Origin: CAZXMB01 sp964641715
GTDB taxonomy: Bacteria > Desulfobacterota > BSN033 > UBA1163
Assembly: GCA_964641715.1 (NCBI GenBank)
Contig: CAZXMB010000017.1
Coordinates: 1-24,987, forward strand
Reading direction: 5' to 3'
DNA: 24,987 bases
Position 1 is the stretch's first letter. Every line of letters begins with the position of its first letter. The notes beneath the pieces were generated by a model. That model saw nothing but the letters and a program-made list of their open reading frames with translations, was not told the origin of the DNA and made no database searches. The translations under genes and the position numbers were made by a program. Shown here in pieces: positions 1 to 7,465 of the stretch.

Positions 1-987
1 ATGTCCTTCAAAGAGGTGATCGGCCACGATAGGCCGATAAAATTGCTTCAGCGGGCCATCGCTCAGGAGAAGGTGGTTAACAGTTACCTCTTCTGGGGGA
101 GCGAAGGGATTGGCAAGGGATGGGTGGCCCTTCAATTTGCCAAGGCCCTCAACTGTCTTGAAAAAGAGAGAGAGAAGAGAGATGCCTGTGACCACTGCAT
201 CTCCTGCAGGAAGATCGATCAACACCTCCATCCCGATGTCCTGCTCATCGAACCCGAAGGTCAGACCCTGAAGGTGGATCAGGTGAGGGAAATGCAAAAA
301 GATCTTGCCTACCGGCCCTATGAGGGGCGCCGTCGTGTCTTCATCCTCTCGGCGGCCGACCGAATGGCCCCTCATATGTCGAACACCCTTCTCAAGACCC
401 TGGAAGAACCCCCTCTGCATACCATCATCATCCTGCTGGCCAATCACCCCCGGGGGATGCTTCCCACCATCGTCTCCCGATGTCAACCCATCCGTTTCAA
501 CCCCCTGCCCACGTCATCCGTCTCCCGATGGCTCATGGATCGAAGGGGACTTGGCGAAAAAGAGGCCCATCTGCTCGCTGCCCTTTCGGAGGGGAGTCCC
601 GGAAAGGCCCTGGAAATCCAGGGGGAGATTGAGAAGGTCCCGAGAGAAGAACTCCTGAAGAACTGGGTGGGCGTAAAATCACTCTCCATCGAGAGGAAGG
701 AGAATTGGATCGAATCCCTGCCCTCCCAGAGAGAGAATCTCCTTTTGATCCTCGAGGTCGCCAAGACGATTCTGAGGGATCTCATCGTCTTGAAGACGTC
801 AAAGGAGGGCTCGATATTGATCCATGCCGATCTGCTCGAAGGGTTGGAGGCTATGGCTTCGGAGTGGAGTCTTCCCTCGCTTTTAAATCGGATGGAGGCA
901 CTCCACCATACCAGCCTCGCCATTAAAGGGAATGCCAATGCACGATTAGCCCTGGAGGCAATGATGTTCACCTGGGCTGAAGGATAG
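1..987 (+). CDS. holB: DNA polymerase III delta prime subunit (clamp loader)
   Basis: This is a clamp-loader AAA+ subunit that helps load the sliding clamp at the replication fork. The N-terminus (SFKEVIGHD) is typical of the family. A P-loop-like GSEGIGKG lies at residues 33-40, where the usual final Thr is Gly, as often in delta prime. Four Cys at 52, 63, 66 and 69 form the clamp-loader zinc module. LLKTLEEPP (130-138) and the SRC motif (159-161) are both present. The 328-residue length is normal. The ATG is the first base of the window, so a slightly earlier start cannot be excluded. The gene ends five bases before the ricT-like gene and probably shares its transcript. Confidence 0.9.
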   Translation: MSFKEVIGHDRPIKLLQRAIAQEKVVNSYLFWGSEGIGKGWVALQFAKALNCLEKEREKRDACDHCISCRKIDQHLHPDVLLIEPEGQTLKVDQVREMQKDLAYRPYEGRRRVFILSAADRMAPHMSNTLLKTLEEPPLHTIIILLANHPRGMLPTIVSRCQPIRFNPLPTSSVSRWLMDRRGLGEKEAHLLAALSEGSPGKALEIQGEIEKVPREELLKNWVGVKSLSIERKENWIESLPSQRENLLLILEVAKTILRDLIVLKTSKEGSILIHADLLEGLEAMASEWSLPSLLNRMEALHHTSLAIKGNANARLALEAMMFTWAEG

Positions 988-992
988 AAGAG

Positions 993-1778
993 ATGATTCG
1001 AATGGTCTTTGTCCGGATGGCCAATGGAAAAGCAGATGGATTTCATGCCGGAGATCTCCTCCTGGAGGCCGGAGACTCCGTGGTCGTGGAGTCAGAAAAG
1101 GGACCGGTCTTAGGAAGAGTCCTCTCCCCGCCCCAGGAGAAGGAGAAACGCTTCTTCCTCAAATCTCCGAGAAAGGTGGTCCGCAAAGCCACCCCCGAGG
1201 ATCTCGATCAATTCGAGAAAAACCAGCAGCTGGAAAAAGAGGCCTTCCAATTCTGCCTTCAGAAGATCAGGGATAAATCCCTCAATATGAAACTGGTCAG
1301 GACCGAAGTCCTCCTGGACCGTTCCAGGATCCTCTTCTATTTTACGGCTGAAAAGCGAGTCGATTTCAGGGAATTGGTCAGAGACCTGGCGGCCCAGTTC
1401 AGGATGCGGATCGAGTTGAGGCAGATCGGGGTGAGGGATGAGGCAAAGATGATCTGCGGAATCGGGAGTTGCGGAAGGGAGCTCTGCTGTGCCAGATTTA
1501 TGAATCGATTTGAACTGGTCTCCGTCAAAATGGCAAAGGAGCAGAACCTTGCTCTTAACCCGGCCAAGATCTCCGGCATCTGCGGCCGGCTGATGTGCTG
1601 TCTCGCCTATGAATTCCCAACCTATATGGAATTAAAAAGGGGATTGCCCAAGGTGGGCAAACATCTCATCACCCGCTCGGGTAAAGGAAAGGTGATCCGG
1701 CAGAATGTCCTGAATCAAACGGTCACCATTGAGCTGGAAGAGGGAGGAGAGATTACCATCCGTGCATCTGAAATCTAA
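993..1778 (+). CDS. ricT: PSP1-domain protein, RicT/YaaT type
   Basis: A 261-residue protein with the PSP1 C-terminal domain. In Bacillus the homologue YaaT/RicT is part of the Y-complex, which binds Fe-S clusters and acts on RNase Y-dependent RNA processing; the role here is inferred from the family only. The conserved Cys residues are visible at 155, 160, 165, 166, 197, 202 and 203, within GIGSCGRELCC and GICGRLMCC. The ATG follows an AAGAG stretch five bases after holB. Its 3' end overlaps the likely metG start by 17 bases. The order holB-ricT-metG recurs in Gram-positive and deltaproteobacterial genomes, which supports the call. Confidence 0.88.
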   Translation: MIRMVFVRMANGKADGFHAGDLLLEAGDSVVVESEKGPVLGRVLSPPQEKEKRFFLKSPRKVVRKATPEDLDQFEKNQQLEKEAFQFCLQKIRDKSLNMKLVRTEVLLDRSRILFYFTAEKRVDFRELVRDLAAQFRMRIELRQIGVRDEAKMICGIGSCGRELCCARFMNRFELVSVKMAKEQNLALNPAKISGICGRLMCCLAYEFPTYMELKRGLPKVGKHLITRSGKGKVIRQNVLNQTVTIELEEGGEITIRASEI

Positions 1779-3327
1779 AGGGACCTTCTACATCACCACT
1801 CCGATCTATTATGTCAACGATGTCCCCCATATCGGCCACGCCTATACGACCGTTGCGGCGGATGTCCTCGCCCGGTTTAAGCGTCTCGAAGGCTATCAGG
1901 TCTTTTTTCTCACGGGCACCGATGAACACGGTCAAAAGGTGGAAAAGGCCGCCCAGGAAAGAGGGGTTGACCCAAAGGCCCATTGCGATGAGATGGTCAA
2001 ACGGTTCCAGTCCCTCTGGCAGAGGCTCGGCATCTCCAATAATGACTTCATCCGAACGACGGAAGACCGCCATAAGAAGGTGGTGCAAAAAATTCTTCAG
2101 GATCTCTATGACCGGGGGGAGATCTATCAGGATAGTTATGATGGCTGGTATTGTGTCCCCTGCGAACGATTCTGGACCGAAAAAGACCTCACCGATGGCA
2201 AGTGCCCGGATTGCTTCAGGGAGGTGGTCGAAATCTCCGAGAAAAACTACTTCTTCAGGATGAGCCGGTACCAATCCTGGCTCATCGAACACATCGAAAA
2301 GAATGAACGCTCCGTCCTTCCTCCTGCGAGGCGAAATGAGATTTTGGGATTTTTGAAGAACCCTCTTGAAGACCTCTGTATCTCAAGGCCCAAAAAACGC
2401 CTGAGATGGGGAATCGAGATCCCCTTTGACCCGGACTATGTGACCTATGTCTGGTTCGATGCCCTGATCAACTATGTGAGTGGAATCGGTTACGGGAGCG
2501 AAGGAAATGCCTTTTGTGAATTCTGGCCCCGGGCCATCCACCTCATCGGCAAGGATATCCTCACCACCCACGCCGTCTACTGGCCCACCATGCTCAAAGG
2601 GATTGGTCTGACTCCGCCCAAAACGGTCTTTGCCCATGGTTGGTGGACCATTGAGGGGAAGAAGATGTCCAAATCCCTCCAGAATGTGGTGGAACCCAAT
2701 CGTCTGATTGATACTTATGGAGTCGATGCGTTCCGATACTTCCTGATGAGGGAAGTCCCTTTTGGAATGGATGGCGATTTTTCCCATTCCGCGATGATCC
2801 ATCGGATTAACAGCGATCTGGCAAACGATCTGGGAAATCTCTTCAGCCGAACACTGAGCATGGTGATCCGGTATTTTGATGGCCTAATCCCCGCTCCCTC
2901 CTCTTTAGAGGAAATCGATTTGAGGCTCCGGGGAGTGTCGGAACAGGTCCTTTCCCAGCTCCCTCAGCAGATCAATGACCTCGCTTTCAACAGAGCGCTC
3001 TCCACCATCTGGGAGGTCGTAAACGCCTCGAACAAATATGTGGACGAAACCGCTCCCTGGACCCTGGCCAGAGAGAAAAACACCACCCGCCTCTCCACGG
3101 TCCTCTATCAGGCGCTGGAGGCCCTGCGGATCATTGCGCTCTTGCTCGCGCCCTTCATGCCTGCGACTTCTGAAAAGATGTGGGGTGGGCTCGCTCTCGA
3201 AAAGAATCTCCGGGAACAGAATTTGGAAGCCGATGGGAAGTGGGGAGGATTAAAACTGGGGAGAAGGGTAACTCCGCCAACCCCCCTTTTTCCGAGAATC
3301 GATCCCTCAAAGATCAGTATCCAATAG
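1762..3327 (+). CDS. metG: Methionyl-tRNA synthetase
   Basis: This enzyme charges tRNA-Met in the cytoplasm. Counting from the GTG at 1762 (521 residues), the HIGH signature is at 23-26, a four-Cys zinc knuckle at 131, 134, 148 and 151, and KMSKS at 301-305. The anticodon-binding helices follow (NKYVDETAPW). It stops without the C-terminal tRNA-binding (Trbp111/EMAP) domain found in longer MetG forms, so it is the short type. I prefer GTG 1762 over ATG 1729 because a GGGAGGAGAG stretch precedes it and the protein then starts just before TFYITTPIYYVN, as in the family. The start overlaps the end of ricT. Confidence 0.93.
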   Translation: MHLKSKGTFYITTPIYYVNDVPHIGHAYTTVAADVLARFKRLEGYQVFFLTGTDEHGQKVEKAAQERGVDPKAHCDEMVKRFQSLWQRLGISNNDFIRTTEDRHKKVVQKILQDLYDRGEIYQDSYDGWYCVPCERFWTEKDLTDGKCPDCFREVVEISEKNYFFRMSRYQSWLIEHIEKNERSVLPPARRNEILGFLKNPLEDLCISRPKKRLRWGIEIPFDPDYVTYVWFDALINYVSGIGYGSEGNAFCEFWPRAIHLIGKDILTTHAVYWPTMLKGIGLTPPKTVFAHGWWTIEGKKMSKSLQNVVEPNRLIDTYGVDAFRYFLMREVPFGMDGDFSHSAMIHRINSDLANDLGNLFSRTLSMVIRYFDGLIPAPSSLEEIDLRLRGVSEQVLSQLPQQINDLAFNRALSTIWEVVNASNKYVDETAPWTLAREKNTTRLSTVLYQALEALRIIALLLAPFMPATSEKMWGGLALEKNLREQNLEADGKWGGLKLGRRVTPPTPLFPRIDPSKISIQ

Positions 3328-3346
3328 AAGGTGAGCGGGAGGGGCG

Positions 3347-3440
3347 ATCAGGTGGTCAGAATATCAGATTAAGAAATGTTTACGTTTTCCTGATGTCCTG
3401 GTTCCCTGTGATCCTTCATCTGATCTTCTGATGTTCTGAT
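3347..3440. repeat. Imperfect inverted repeat in the metG-dciA gap
   Basis: The left arm (3347-3370) and right arm (3417-3440) pair at 18 of 24 positions. Both arms are built from reiterated words such as ATCAGA and CTGAT. No gene is supported in 3328-3446. It is one of a series of similar gap elements in this window. Confidence 0.5.
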
Positions 3441-3446
3441 ATCCTT

Positions 3447-3938
3447 ATGGGAGCTATAAAAAGACCCAAACCGGTTGGTTCAATACTGGCAGAGACTCTC
3501 AAAGGAATGGAGATCGATGTTCCGCTGAAGGCCTACTCGATCTGGGGGGCATGGAAGGGGATTGTGGGCGAGCCCGTAGCCCTTCAGACGCAACCCCATG
3601 CCATCCGAAATCGGATTCTCTTCATCGATGTCTCTCATTCCACCTGGATTCAGCAACTCCAGTTCCTTAAATCCACCCTTTTAGAAAAGATCAACGGCTT
3701 CCTGGGAGAGCCCCTGATCAGGGACATCCGGTTTAAATTGGGAAAGATCCCCTCGGCCTCTCCCCGGCCAAAAGTTCGAGGGTGGGGGGAGGAGAGACTG
3801 GATAAAAGAACGGCGGACCAAATCGAACGACTTCTTGAAAAGATTGAAGATGAGGGGATTAAAAAGAGCCTGCAAGAGGTTCTGATCAAAAGCGCGAAAC
3901 TGGAGAAGGCGAGAATGAGGCAAAAAGAGAGAAGTTAA
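3447..3938 (+). CDS. DUF721 / DciA-like protein
   Basis: A 163-residue protein with the DUF721 domain at about 10-95: an AWKGIVG stretch followed by a strand-rich part ending in STWIQQLQFLKSTLLEKIN. DciA is the ancestral replicative helicase (DnaB) operator found in bacteria that lack DnaC or DnaI. The helicase-loading role is inferred from the family; DUF721 members differ and not all have been tested. The C-terminal third (about 115-163) is charged and probably helical. There is no clear Shine-Dalgarno before ATG 3447, because the upstream bases belong to a repeat element. It follows metG on the same strand. Confidence 0.7.
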   Translation: MGAIKRPKPVGSILAETLKGMEIDVPLKAYSIWGAWKGIVGEPVALQTQPHAIRNRILFIDVSHSTWIQQLQFLKSTLLEKINGFLGEPLIRDIRFKLGKIPSASPRPKVRGWGEERLDKRTADQIERLLEKIEDEGIKKSLQEVLIKSAKLEKARMRQKERS

Positions 3939-3975
3939 AAACCGGTTCTCCTTCCTTTTGGGATAGAGGGTTTTT
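3937..3975. terminator. Likely bidirectional terminator
   Basis: AAAAACC (3937-3943) can pair with GGTTTTT (3969-3975). Inside, CTCCTTCC (3948-3955) pairs at 6 of 8 positions with GGATAGAG (3961-3968) around a TTTTG loop. T or A runs lie at both ends. It sits between two convergent genes, as expected for a shared terminator, but the stem is imperfect. Confidence 0.5.
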
Positions 3976-3977
3976 GC

Positions 3978-4175
3978 TCAAGGTCTCAATCTCCATCCCG
4001 TCCTTCTGATCTCCTTATCCAATTCTTCATTTTGTTCTTCGTTTATGGGACTCTTCTTCTCGTAAAGATCAAACTCCTCCTCGTGGGACAACCGATTACA
4101 GTGGAGGTCACAATAATGATTCTTGAGAAGACATTTGGAATGATCATAGAACTCGCATGATTTTTCTAAACCCAT
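3978..4175 (-). CDS. Small Cys/His-rich protein, unknown function
   Basis: I do not recognise this 65-residue protein. Cys at 7, 15, 22 and 26 and His at 12, 20 and 25 cluster in the first 26 residues (CEFYDHSKC, then HYCDLHC), a spacing that could bind zinc or an Fe-S cluster. The rest is charged (EEEFDLYEKK, NEEQNEELDKEIRR) and probably helical, with no signal peptide or membrane segment. A strong AGGAGGG lies upstream. An ATG at 4181 is too close to it, so the ATG at 4175 is preferred. It is on the same strand as the operon to its right but 236 bases beyond its end, so it is probably transcribed separately. Confidence 0.65.
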   Translation of the reverse strand: MGLEKSCEFYDHSKCLLKNHYCDLHCNRLSHEEEFDLYEKKSPINEEQNEELDKEIRRTGWRLRP

Positions 4176-4411
4176 TTCCATCCCTCCTTTCCATTAACAG
4201 AGATTCCCTCAATTCTCCCGATAGGTATTGATGTGATCAAGAAATGGAATGGTCATTTTTCTATCAATGATTAATTTGCAATCCCAGTGCCAAAAGACAA
4301 AACCCTTATCCTTATCTCAATTCATCCGAATTGATCGAAACCGGGCTCAGGAGGTCCGGAAACGAAATTTTTTCATCCATTCAGGGACAAATTTGAACGA
4401 ATACCTTTGGG

Positions 4412-5116
4412 TTATCTTCGAGCGAGGGTCATTTGAAAGAGGCCGCCTGAAACCAATAACGTCCTGATCCTGCAAAATCCTGCCTTCCTGAGCCCCTCTT
4501 TTTGATCAAAATCAAAAAAGCTGAGGTTCTCCTTTTCAAAGAGTCTGAAGAAGGCAATGAGAAGGGCCTTCCGCTTCCCGAAGACCTGCGGATTGAAATC
4601 CGCTACGACCAATCTTCCATCCGCAGTCAAGGCCGAGAAGGCCTGTTCAAGCACCCCGGGCCGGGCTTCCTCAGGAAGTTCGTGAAGGGAGAAGGAGGTG
4701 AAGATCCCATTCAATGGACCCTGATACCCCCAGGGCCGGGTCACATCCTTCTGCTGAAAGATCAAGTTTTTTGATCCACCATATTTCTTCCTTGCCACCC
4801 GGACCATGGCCTGAGCAATATCCCACCCGATCACCTGGCCTTCGCTTCCTACGGCTCGAACCATCCACGAAGCCGCCCTTCCTGTTCCTGAACAGAGGTC
4901 TAAAATCTTCTCTCCCTTTTGAGGCGCAAGAATCCTGACGGCCTTTTTCAAAAACAGGGCATATCCCCCGAAGGTGAGGAGATCGAGGAGGGTATCGTAA
5001 TAAGGAGCAGCCTTTTCGAAGAAACCGATGCGCTGGTAGTTCAATTTCTGAATTGAGAGTTCAGATTTCGGATCTAAAAATTCCTCCGGCCTCCCTTGTG
5101 CCAGGAAAGGGATCAC
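4412..5116 (-). CDS. Class I SAM-dependent methyltransferase (UbiE-like)
   Basis: The Rossmann methyltransferase fold is clear: motif I is ILDLCSGTGRA, an acidic motif II lies in GQVIGWDIAQAM, and FTSFSLHELPEE is the motif IV region. FFEKAAPYYDTLLDLLTFGGY near the N-terminus resembles the UbiE/COQ5 group. The substrate is unknown. As drawn, the start is a GTG that overlaps the stop of the upstream gene (GTGA), without a Shine-Dalgarno. Bases 5045-5090 resemble the intergenic repeats of this window, so translation may begin later, for example at TTG 5044 just before NYQRIGFFEKAAPYYD. It is the last gene of the larB operon. Confidence 0.75.
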   Translation of the reverse strand: MIPFLAQGRPEEFLDPKSELSIQKLNYQRIGFFEKAAPYYDTLLDLLTFGGYALFLKKAVRILAPQKGEKILDLCSGTGRAASWMVRAVGSEGQVIGWDIAQAMVRVARKKYGGSKNLIFQQKDVTRPWGYQGPLNGIFTSFSLHELPEEARPGVLEQAFSALTADGRLVVADFNPQVFGKRKALLIAFFRLFEKENLSFFDFDQKEGLRKAGFCRIRTLLVSGGLFQMTLARR

Positions 5117-5487
5117 GCTTTTTCAAGGAGGACCTTTTCCCCGTCTTTGACCTTCCGAAAGCCTTTGGGGTCGGGGACGACCTTTCCGATGATGTTGACC
5201 GGGCTGGCCGCTCTGATCTCATCCCCGCGGCTTGCGGGTGTGGGACCGAAAAAGATACAGAAGGCATGGCCGGGTGGCCAGTATCCCAATTCTCCTGGGG
5301 TCACCACCTCCCTTGCCCCCTGTTCCGGCCCGGTCTTTACGGGGATGGGGAAATAGATCTCCTCCCCCCAGACATTGGCTTTCGCCTCCACGGGAAGAGC
5401 CTCCCAGATCAATTGAGCGGTCTTTGACTCGTTGAGCACTGCTTCCACCTTTAAATCGCTGACGAGGATCCTAATCTTTCTTTCCAT
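5113..5487 (-). CDS. Cyclophilin-like (TM1367-type) protein
   Basis: A protein of about 124 residues matching the small cyclophilin-like family (PF04126; Thermotoga TM1367 is the structural example). Diagnostic stretches are TAQLIWEALPVEAKANVWG, EIYFPIPV, GELGYWPPGHAFCIFFGPTP and ASPVNIIGKV. Family members share a cyclophilin-like barrel, but isomerase activity is not established. ATG 5487 is chosen because GGGAGGAGGAG lies just before it; 13 extra in-frame codons upstream lie inside the end of the preceding gene. The start overlaps the membrane protein gene by 17 bases, and the stop overlaps the methyltransferase start, so all three are probably translationally coupled. Confidence 0.75.
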   Translation of the reverse strand: MERKIRILVSDLKVEAVLNESKTAQLIWEALPVEAKANVWGEEIYFPIPVKTGPEQGAREVVTPGELGYWPPGHAFCIFFGPTPASRGDEIRAASPVNIIGKVVPDPKGFRKVKDGEKVLLEKA

Positions 5488-6097
5488 CTCCTCCTCCCGT
5501 CTTTTCAAGAGGGCTGAATTCATCATAAAGGACCTTCTTCCCCCCGATCTCGGAGAGATTATTCGAATAGAACAGGATCTCCCGGTCCATCTTGTCGAAT
5601 TCCCCTTTGATCGATAGAAATCGATGGGTCTGGATCCTCAATATGAAGAAGCTCAGGGCCACTAAAACATAATTGGAAAGTTCCCTTCCCACCCTATAAA
5701 AAAATCCGGGTCCGATGCCAGAAAAGTAATATTCTTCAACGAGAAGCCTTACGCTATTGATGAGGAGTCCCAGCGTGAGAAGCTGGAGGAAACGGGTGGT
5801 CTTCGTCGCATTCTGGGATAAGTCGCGGAGATACTGATCATAGGTCCGCTTAAAGTTTTTCCAGCCTTCGGAAAGATTTCTGAGGAGCTCCTGATGAGTC
5901 CCCTCATCCTCTCCGTAGACCTTTAAACGGACCTGGAGGTCCCCTCGAAAGAGGAGATAACGCTTCAGCATCTCTTCCCTCTCTGAGAGAAAGGCCTGAT
6001 TCCTTTTGACCCCTCGATAGAGAATGAGACCCATCGCGATGAGCAGAAACAGGGTGAGCCCTTCATTCAGATATCGAATCCACATCGTCTCTATCAT
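5471..6097 (-). CDS. Membrane protein, unknown function
   Basis: I do not recognise this 208-residue protein. A hydrophobic segment near residues 10-28 (LTLFLLIAMGLILY) is followed by a long charged, probably coiled region (about 30-98). Two more hydrophobic segments follow, at about 103-120 (LQLLTLGLLINSV) and 138-157 (LSNYVLVALSFFILRI), then a charged C-terminal tail. It is likely an inner-membrane protein with three spans. It begins nine bases after the larB stop and has no strong ribosome binding site, so it probably depends on coupling to larB. A second Met is at residue 5. Confidence 0.6.
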   Translation of the reverse strand: MIETMWIRYLNEGLTLFLLIAMGLILYRGVKRNQAFLSEREEMLKRYLLFRGDLQVRLKVYGEDEGTHQELLRNLSEGWKNFKRTYDQYLRDLSQNATKTTRFLQLLTLGLLINSVRLLVEEYYFSGIGPGFFYRVGRELSNYVLVALSFFILRIQTHRFLSIKGEFDKMDREILFYSNNLSEIGGKKVLYDEFSPLEKTGGGDGKKD

Positions 6098-6106
6098 CTC
6101 AGGGGT

Positions 6107-6856
6107 TTACATCCGGTTGATCAGACTGGCCATATAACCTGCACCAAATCCATTGTCAATATTGACCACGGCCACTCCCGCCGCACAGGAGTTCAGCATG
6201 GCGAGCAGGGCCGTGATTCCACCGAAACTCGTTCCGTATCCCACGCTGGTGGGTACAGCGACTACGGGCTGGTTGACCAATCCCCCTATCACGCTGGGAA
6301 GGGCCCCTTCCATTCCGGCAACCACAATCAACACGCGGGCCTTCTCCAGCCTCTCCCTTTCGGAAAGGAGTCGATGAATTCCGGCAACCCCCACATCATA
6401 AAGGGTCTCTACCCGGTTTCCCATAAATTGGGCGGTAAGGGCAGCTTCTTCCGCCACAGGGATATCGGTGGTTCCCGCGGTTATGATCAGAATCGTCCCT
6501 TTTCCGGTCATTTGTACCGGATGGGTAAAATAAGTGAGAACCCTTGAAAGGGAATAATACCGGCTTCTTGGGAAAACCCTCCGGATGGTCTGGGCCTTCT
6601 TCTCATCCAGACGGGTGATCAGAATATTCTGTTCTTTTTCCTTCAACTGTTTCATGATGGAGAGAATCTGCCCAGAGGTTTTCCCCTCCCCCCAGATGAC
6701 CTCCGGAAAACCCTTCCGGATGCTCCGGTGGTGGTCCACCCGGGTATGGCCCAGGTCTTCAAAAGGAAGCGATTTCAACCCTTTCATCGCCTCCTCAACG
6801 GAAATCCTCCCCGATTGAACCTTCCTTAAGAGACCTTCAAGCTTCTGGGTATTCAT
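6107..6856 (-). CDS. larB: LarB, pyridinium-3,5-biscarboxylate mononucleotide synthase
   Basis: LarB carboxylates and hydrolyses nicotinic acid adenine dinucleotide in the first step of nickel-pincer nucleotide (NPN) cofactor synthesis, the cofactor of lactate racemase and related LarA enzymes. The PurE-like half is plain: TAGTTDIPVAEEAALTA, GMEGALPSVIGGLV, VAVPTSVGYGTSFGG and a C-terminal stretch with NSCAAGVAVVNIDNGFGAG. The length of 249 residues is normal. No larA, larC or larE is in the window. It is the first gene of a four-gene operon. A TTGACA lies upstream on this strand (6889-6894), but I see no matching -10, so the promoter is unassigned. Confidence 0.9.
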   Translation of the reverse strand: MNTQKLEGLLRKVQSGRISVEEAMKGLKSLPFEDLGHTRVDHHRSIRKGFPEVIWGEGKTSGQILSIMKQLKEKEQNILITRLDEKKAQTIRRVFPRSRYYSLSRVLTYFTHPVQMTGKGTILIITAGTTDIPVAEEAALTAQFMGNRVETLYDVGVAGIHRLLSERERLEKARVLIVVAGMEGALPSVIGGLVNQPVVAVPTSVGYGTSFGGITALLAMLNSCAAGVAVVNIDNGFGAGYMASLINRM

Positions 6857-6919
6857 CTTTGACCTATCCCTTCAATGCACATTTTTTATGTCAATCCCAA
6901 GGAGAGGTTTTGATTCTCT

Positions 6920-6938
6920 AATGCTTTATTTAAGCATT
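6920..6938. repeat. 7-bp perfect inverted repeat between divergent genes
   Basis: AATGCTT (6920-6926) and AAGCATT (6932-6938) are separated by TATTT. It lies in the gap between larB (-) and the regulator (+), about 64 bases upstream of larB. It could be an operator, but this is unproven. Confidence 0.35.
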
Positions 6939-7056
6939 CTATTCAGTCCTCCGATAAAAAGTCAAGAAAATCTGCGGGGTCACATCCGGAGTGATCATCT
7001 AAATTTCATTTGCGCCTCTCTGGGAAAGGGTTTCCGGATTTGCTCCAATTTTCCCC

Positions 7057-7085
7057 TTGACAGAAAGAGCCCGTGAGGTTATTAT
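7057..7085 (+). promoter_or_regulatory. Sigma-70-type promoter of the regulator operon
   Basis: TTGACA (7057-7062) and TATTAT (7080-7085) are separated by exactly 17 bases. The first box matches consensus fully and the second differs at one position. The predicted transcription start, about 7091-7093, falls on the left edge of the operator, about 20 bases before the regulator start codon. Confidence 0.8.
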
Positions 7086-7090
7086 TACAT

Positions 7091-7109
7091 TATACCATAC
7101 GGGGGTATA
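7091..7109 (+). promoter_or_regulatory. CsoR-family operator
   Basis: TATACCATACGGGGGTATA consists of inverted arms TATACC and GGTATA around a G/C-rich 7-base centre, the usual build of CsoR/CstR/FrmR-family operators. It covers the predicted transcription start and the G-run that serves as ribosome binding site. Binding by the adjacent repressor would therefore block its own operon. Autoregulation is inferred. Confidence 0.75.
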
Positions 7110-7111
7110 GT

Positions 7112-7393
7112 ATGAATCCATCGTTGGCCAAAAAGGAAGTCCTGGCAAGACTCAGGAGGATTGAGGGTCAGGTGCGGGGCCTGCAGAGGATGGTCCAAGA
7201 GGGGACCCCCTGCCCGGATATACTGACCCAGGTGGCCGCCGTCACGGCTGCGATTAAAAAGGTGGGAACCCATATCGTCCAGACCTATATGGAAGAGTGC
7301 ATGGAAAAGACCCAAAAAGGAGGAGGGGTTAAACGGGGAGAGACTTTAAAGGATTTCCATAAAGCCATTTCCCGCTATATTGACTGGGCCTGA
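7112..7393 (+). CDS. CsoR/CstR-family (DUF156) repressor
   Basis: A 93-residue all-helical repressor of the CsoR/RcnR/FrmR/CstR family (VLARLRRIEGQVRGLQRMV). Copper-sensing CsoR uses Cys, then His 25 residues on, then Cys 29 residues on. Here the positions are Cys34, Tyr59 and Cys63, so the middle His is missing and the two Cys keep the spacing of CstR, the persulfide sensor. A nearby His54 is not at the canonical position. I infer a thiol- or sulfur-type sensor, with a non-canonical metal sensor as the alternative. ATG 7112 is chosen because MNPSLAKKEV fits the family start and the promoter and operator lie just upstream. It heads a redox and metal operon. Confidence 0.85.
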   Translation: MNPSLAKKEVLARLRRIEGQVRGLQRMVQEGTPCPDILTQVAAVTAAIKKVGTHIVQTYMEECMEKTQKGGGVKRGETLKDFHKAISRYIDWA

Positions 7394-7465
7394 TCCAATT
7401 GCCGAATCCGGATCGCACCTGCCTGCTGATTGCGGCAAGCAGGAATTAAGGAATGTGGAATAAAA

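Noticed and set aside
3180..3431. 83-codon frame over the end of metG and the gap after it
   Set aside because: The first part is metG in another frame and the rest reads through the inverted repeat.
4249..4467. 72-codon plus-strand reading frame in the gap beyond the methyltransferase
   Set aside because: It has no ribosome binding site and no recognisable motif, and it runs into the 3' end of the methyltransferase on the other strand.
6857..6900. larB promoter based on TTGACA at 6889-6894 (minus strand)
   Set aside because: No acceptable -10 box lies 15-19 bases downstream, and the start would fall almost on the ATG.
7422..7443. CCTGCT/AGCAGG hairpin as terminator of the regulator gene
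   Set aside because: No T-run follows, and the downstream genes have no promoter of their own that I can see.
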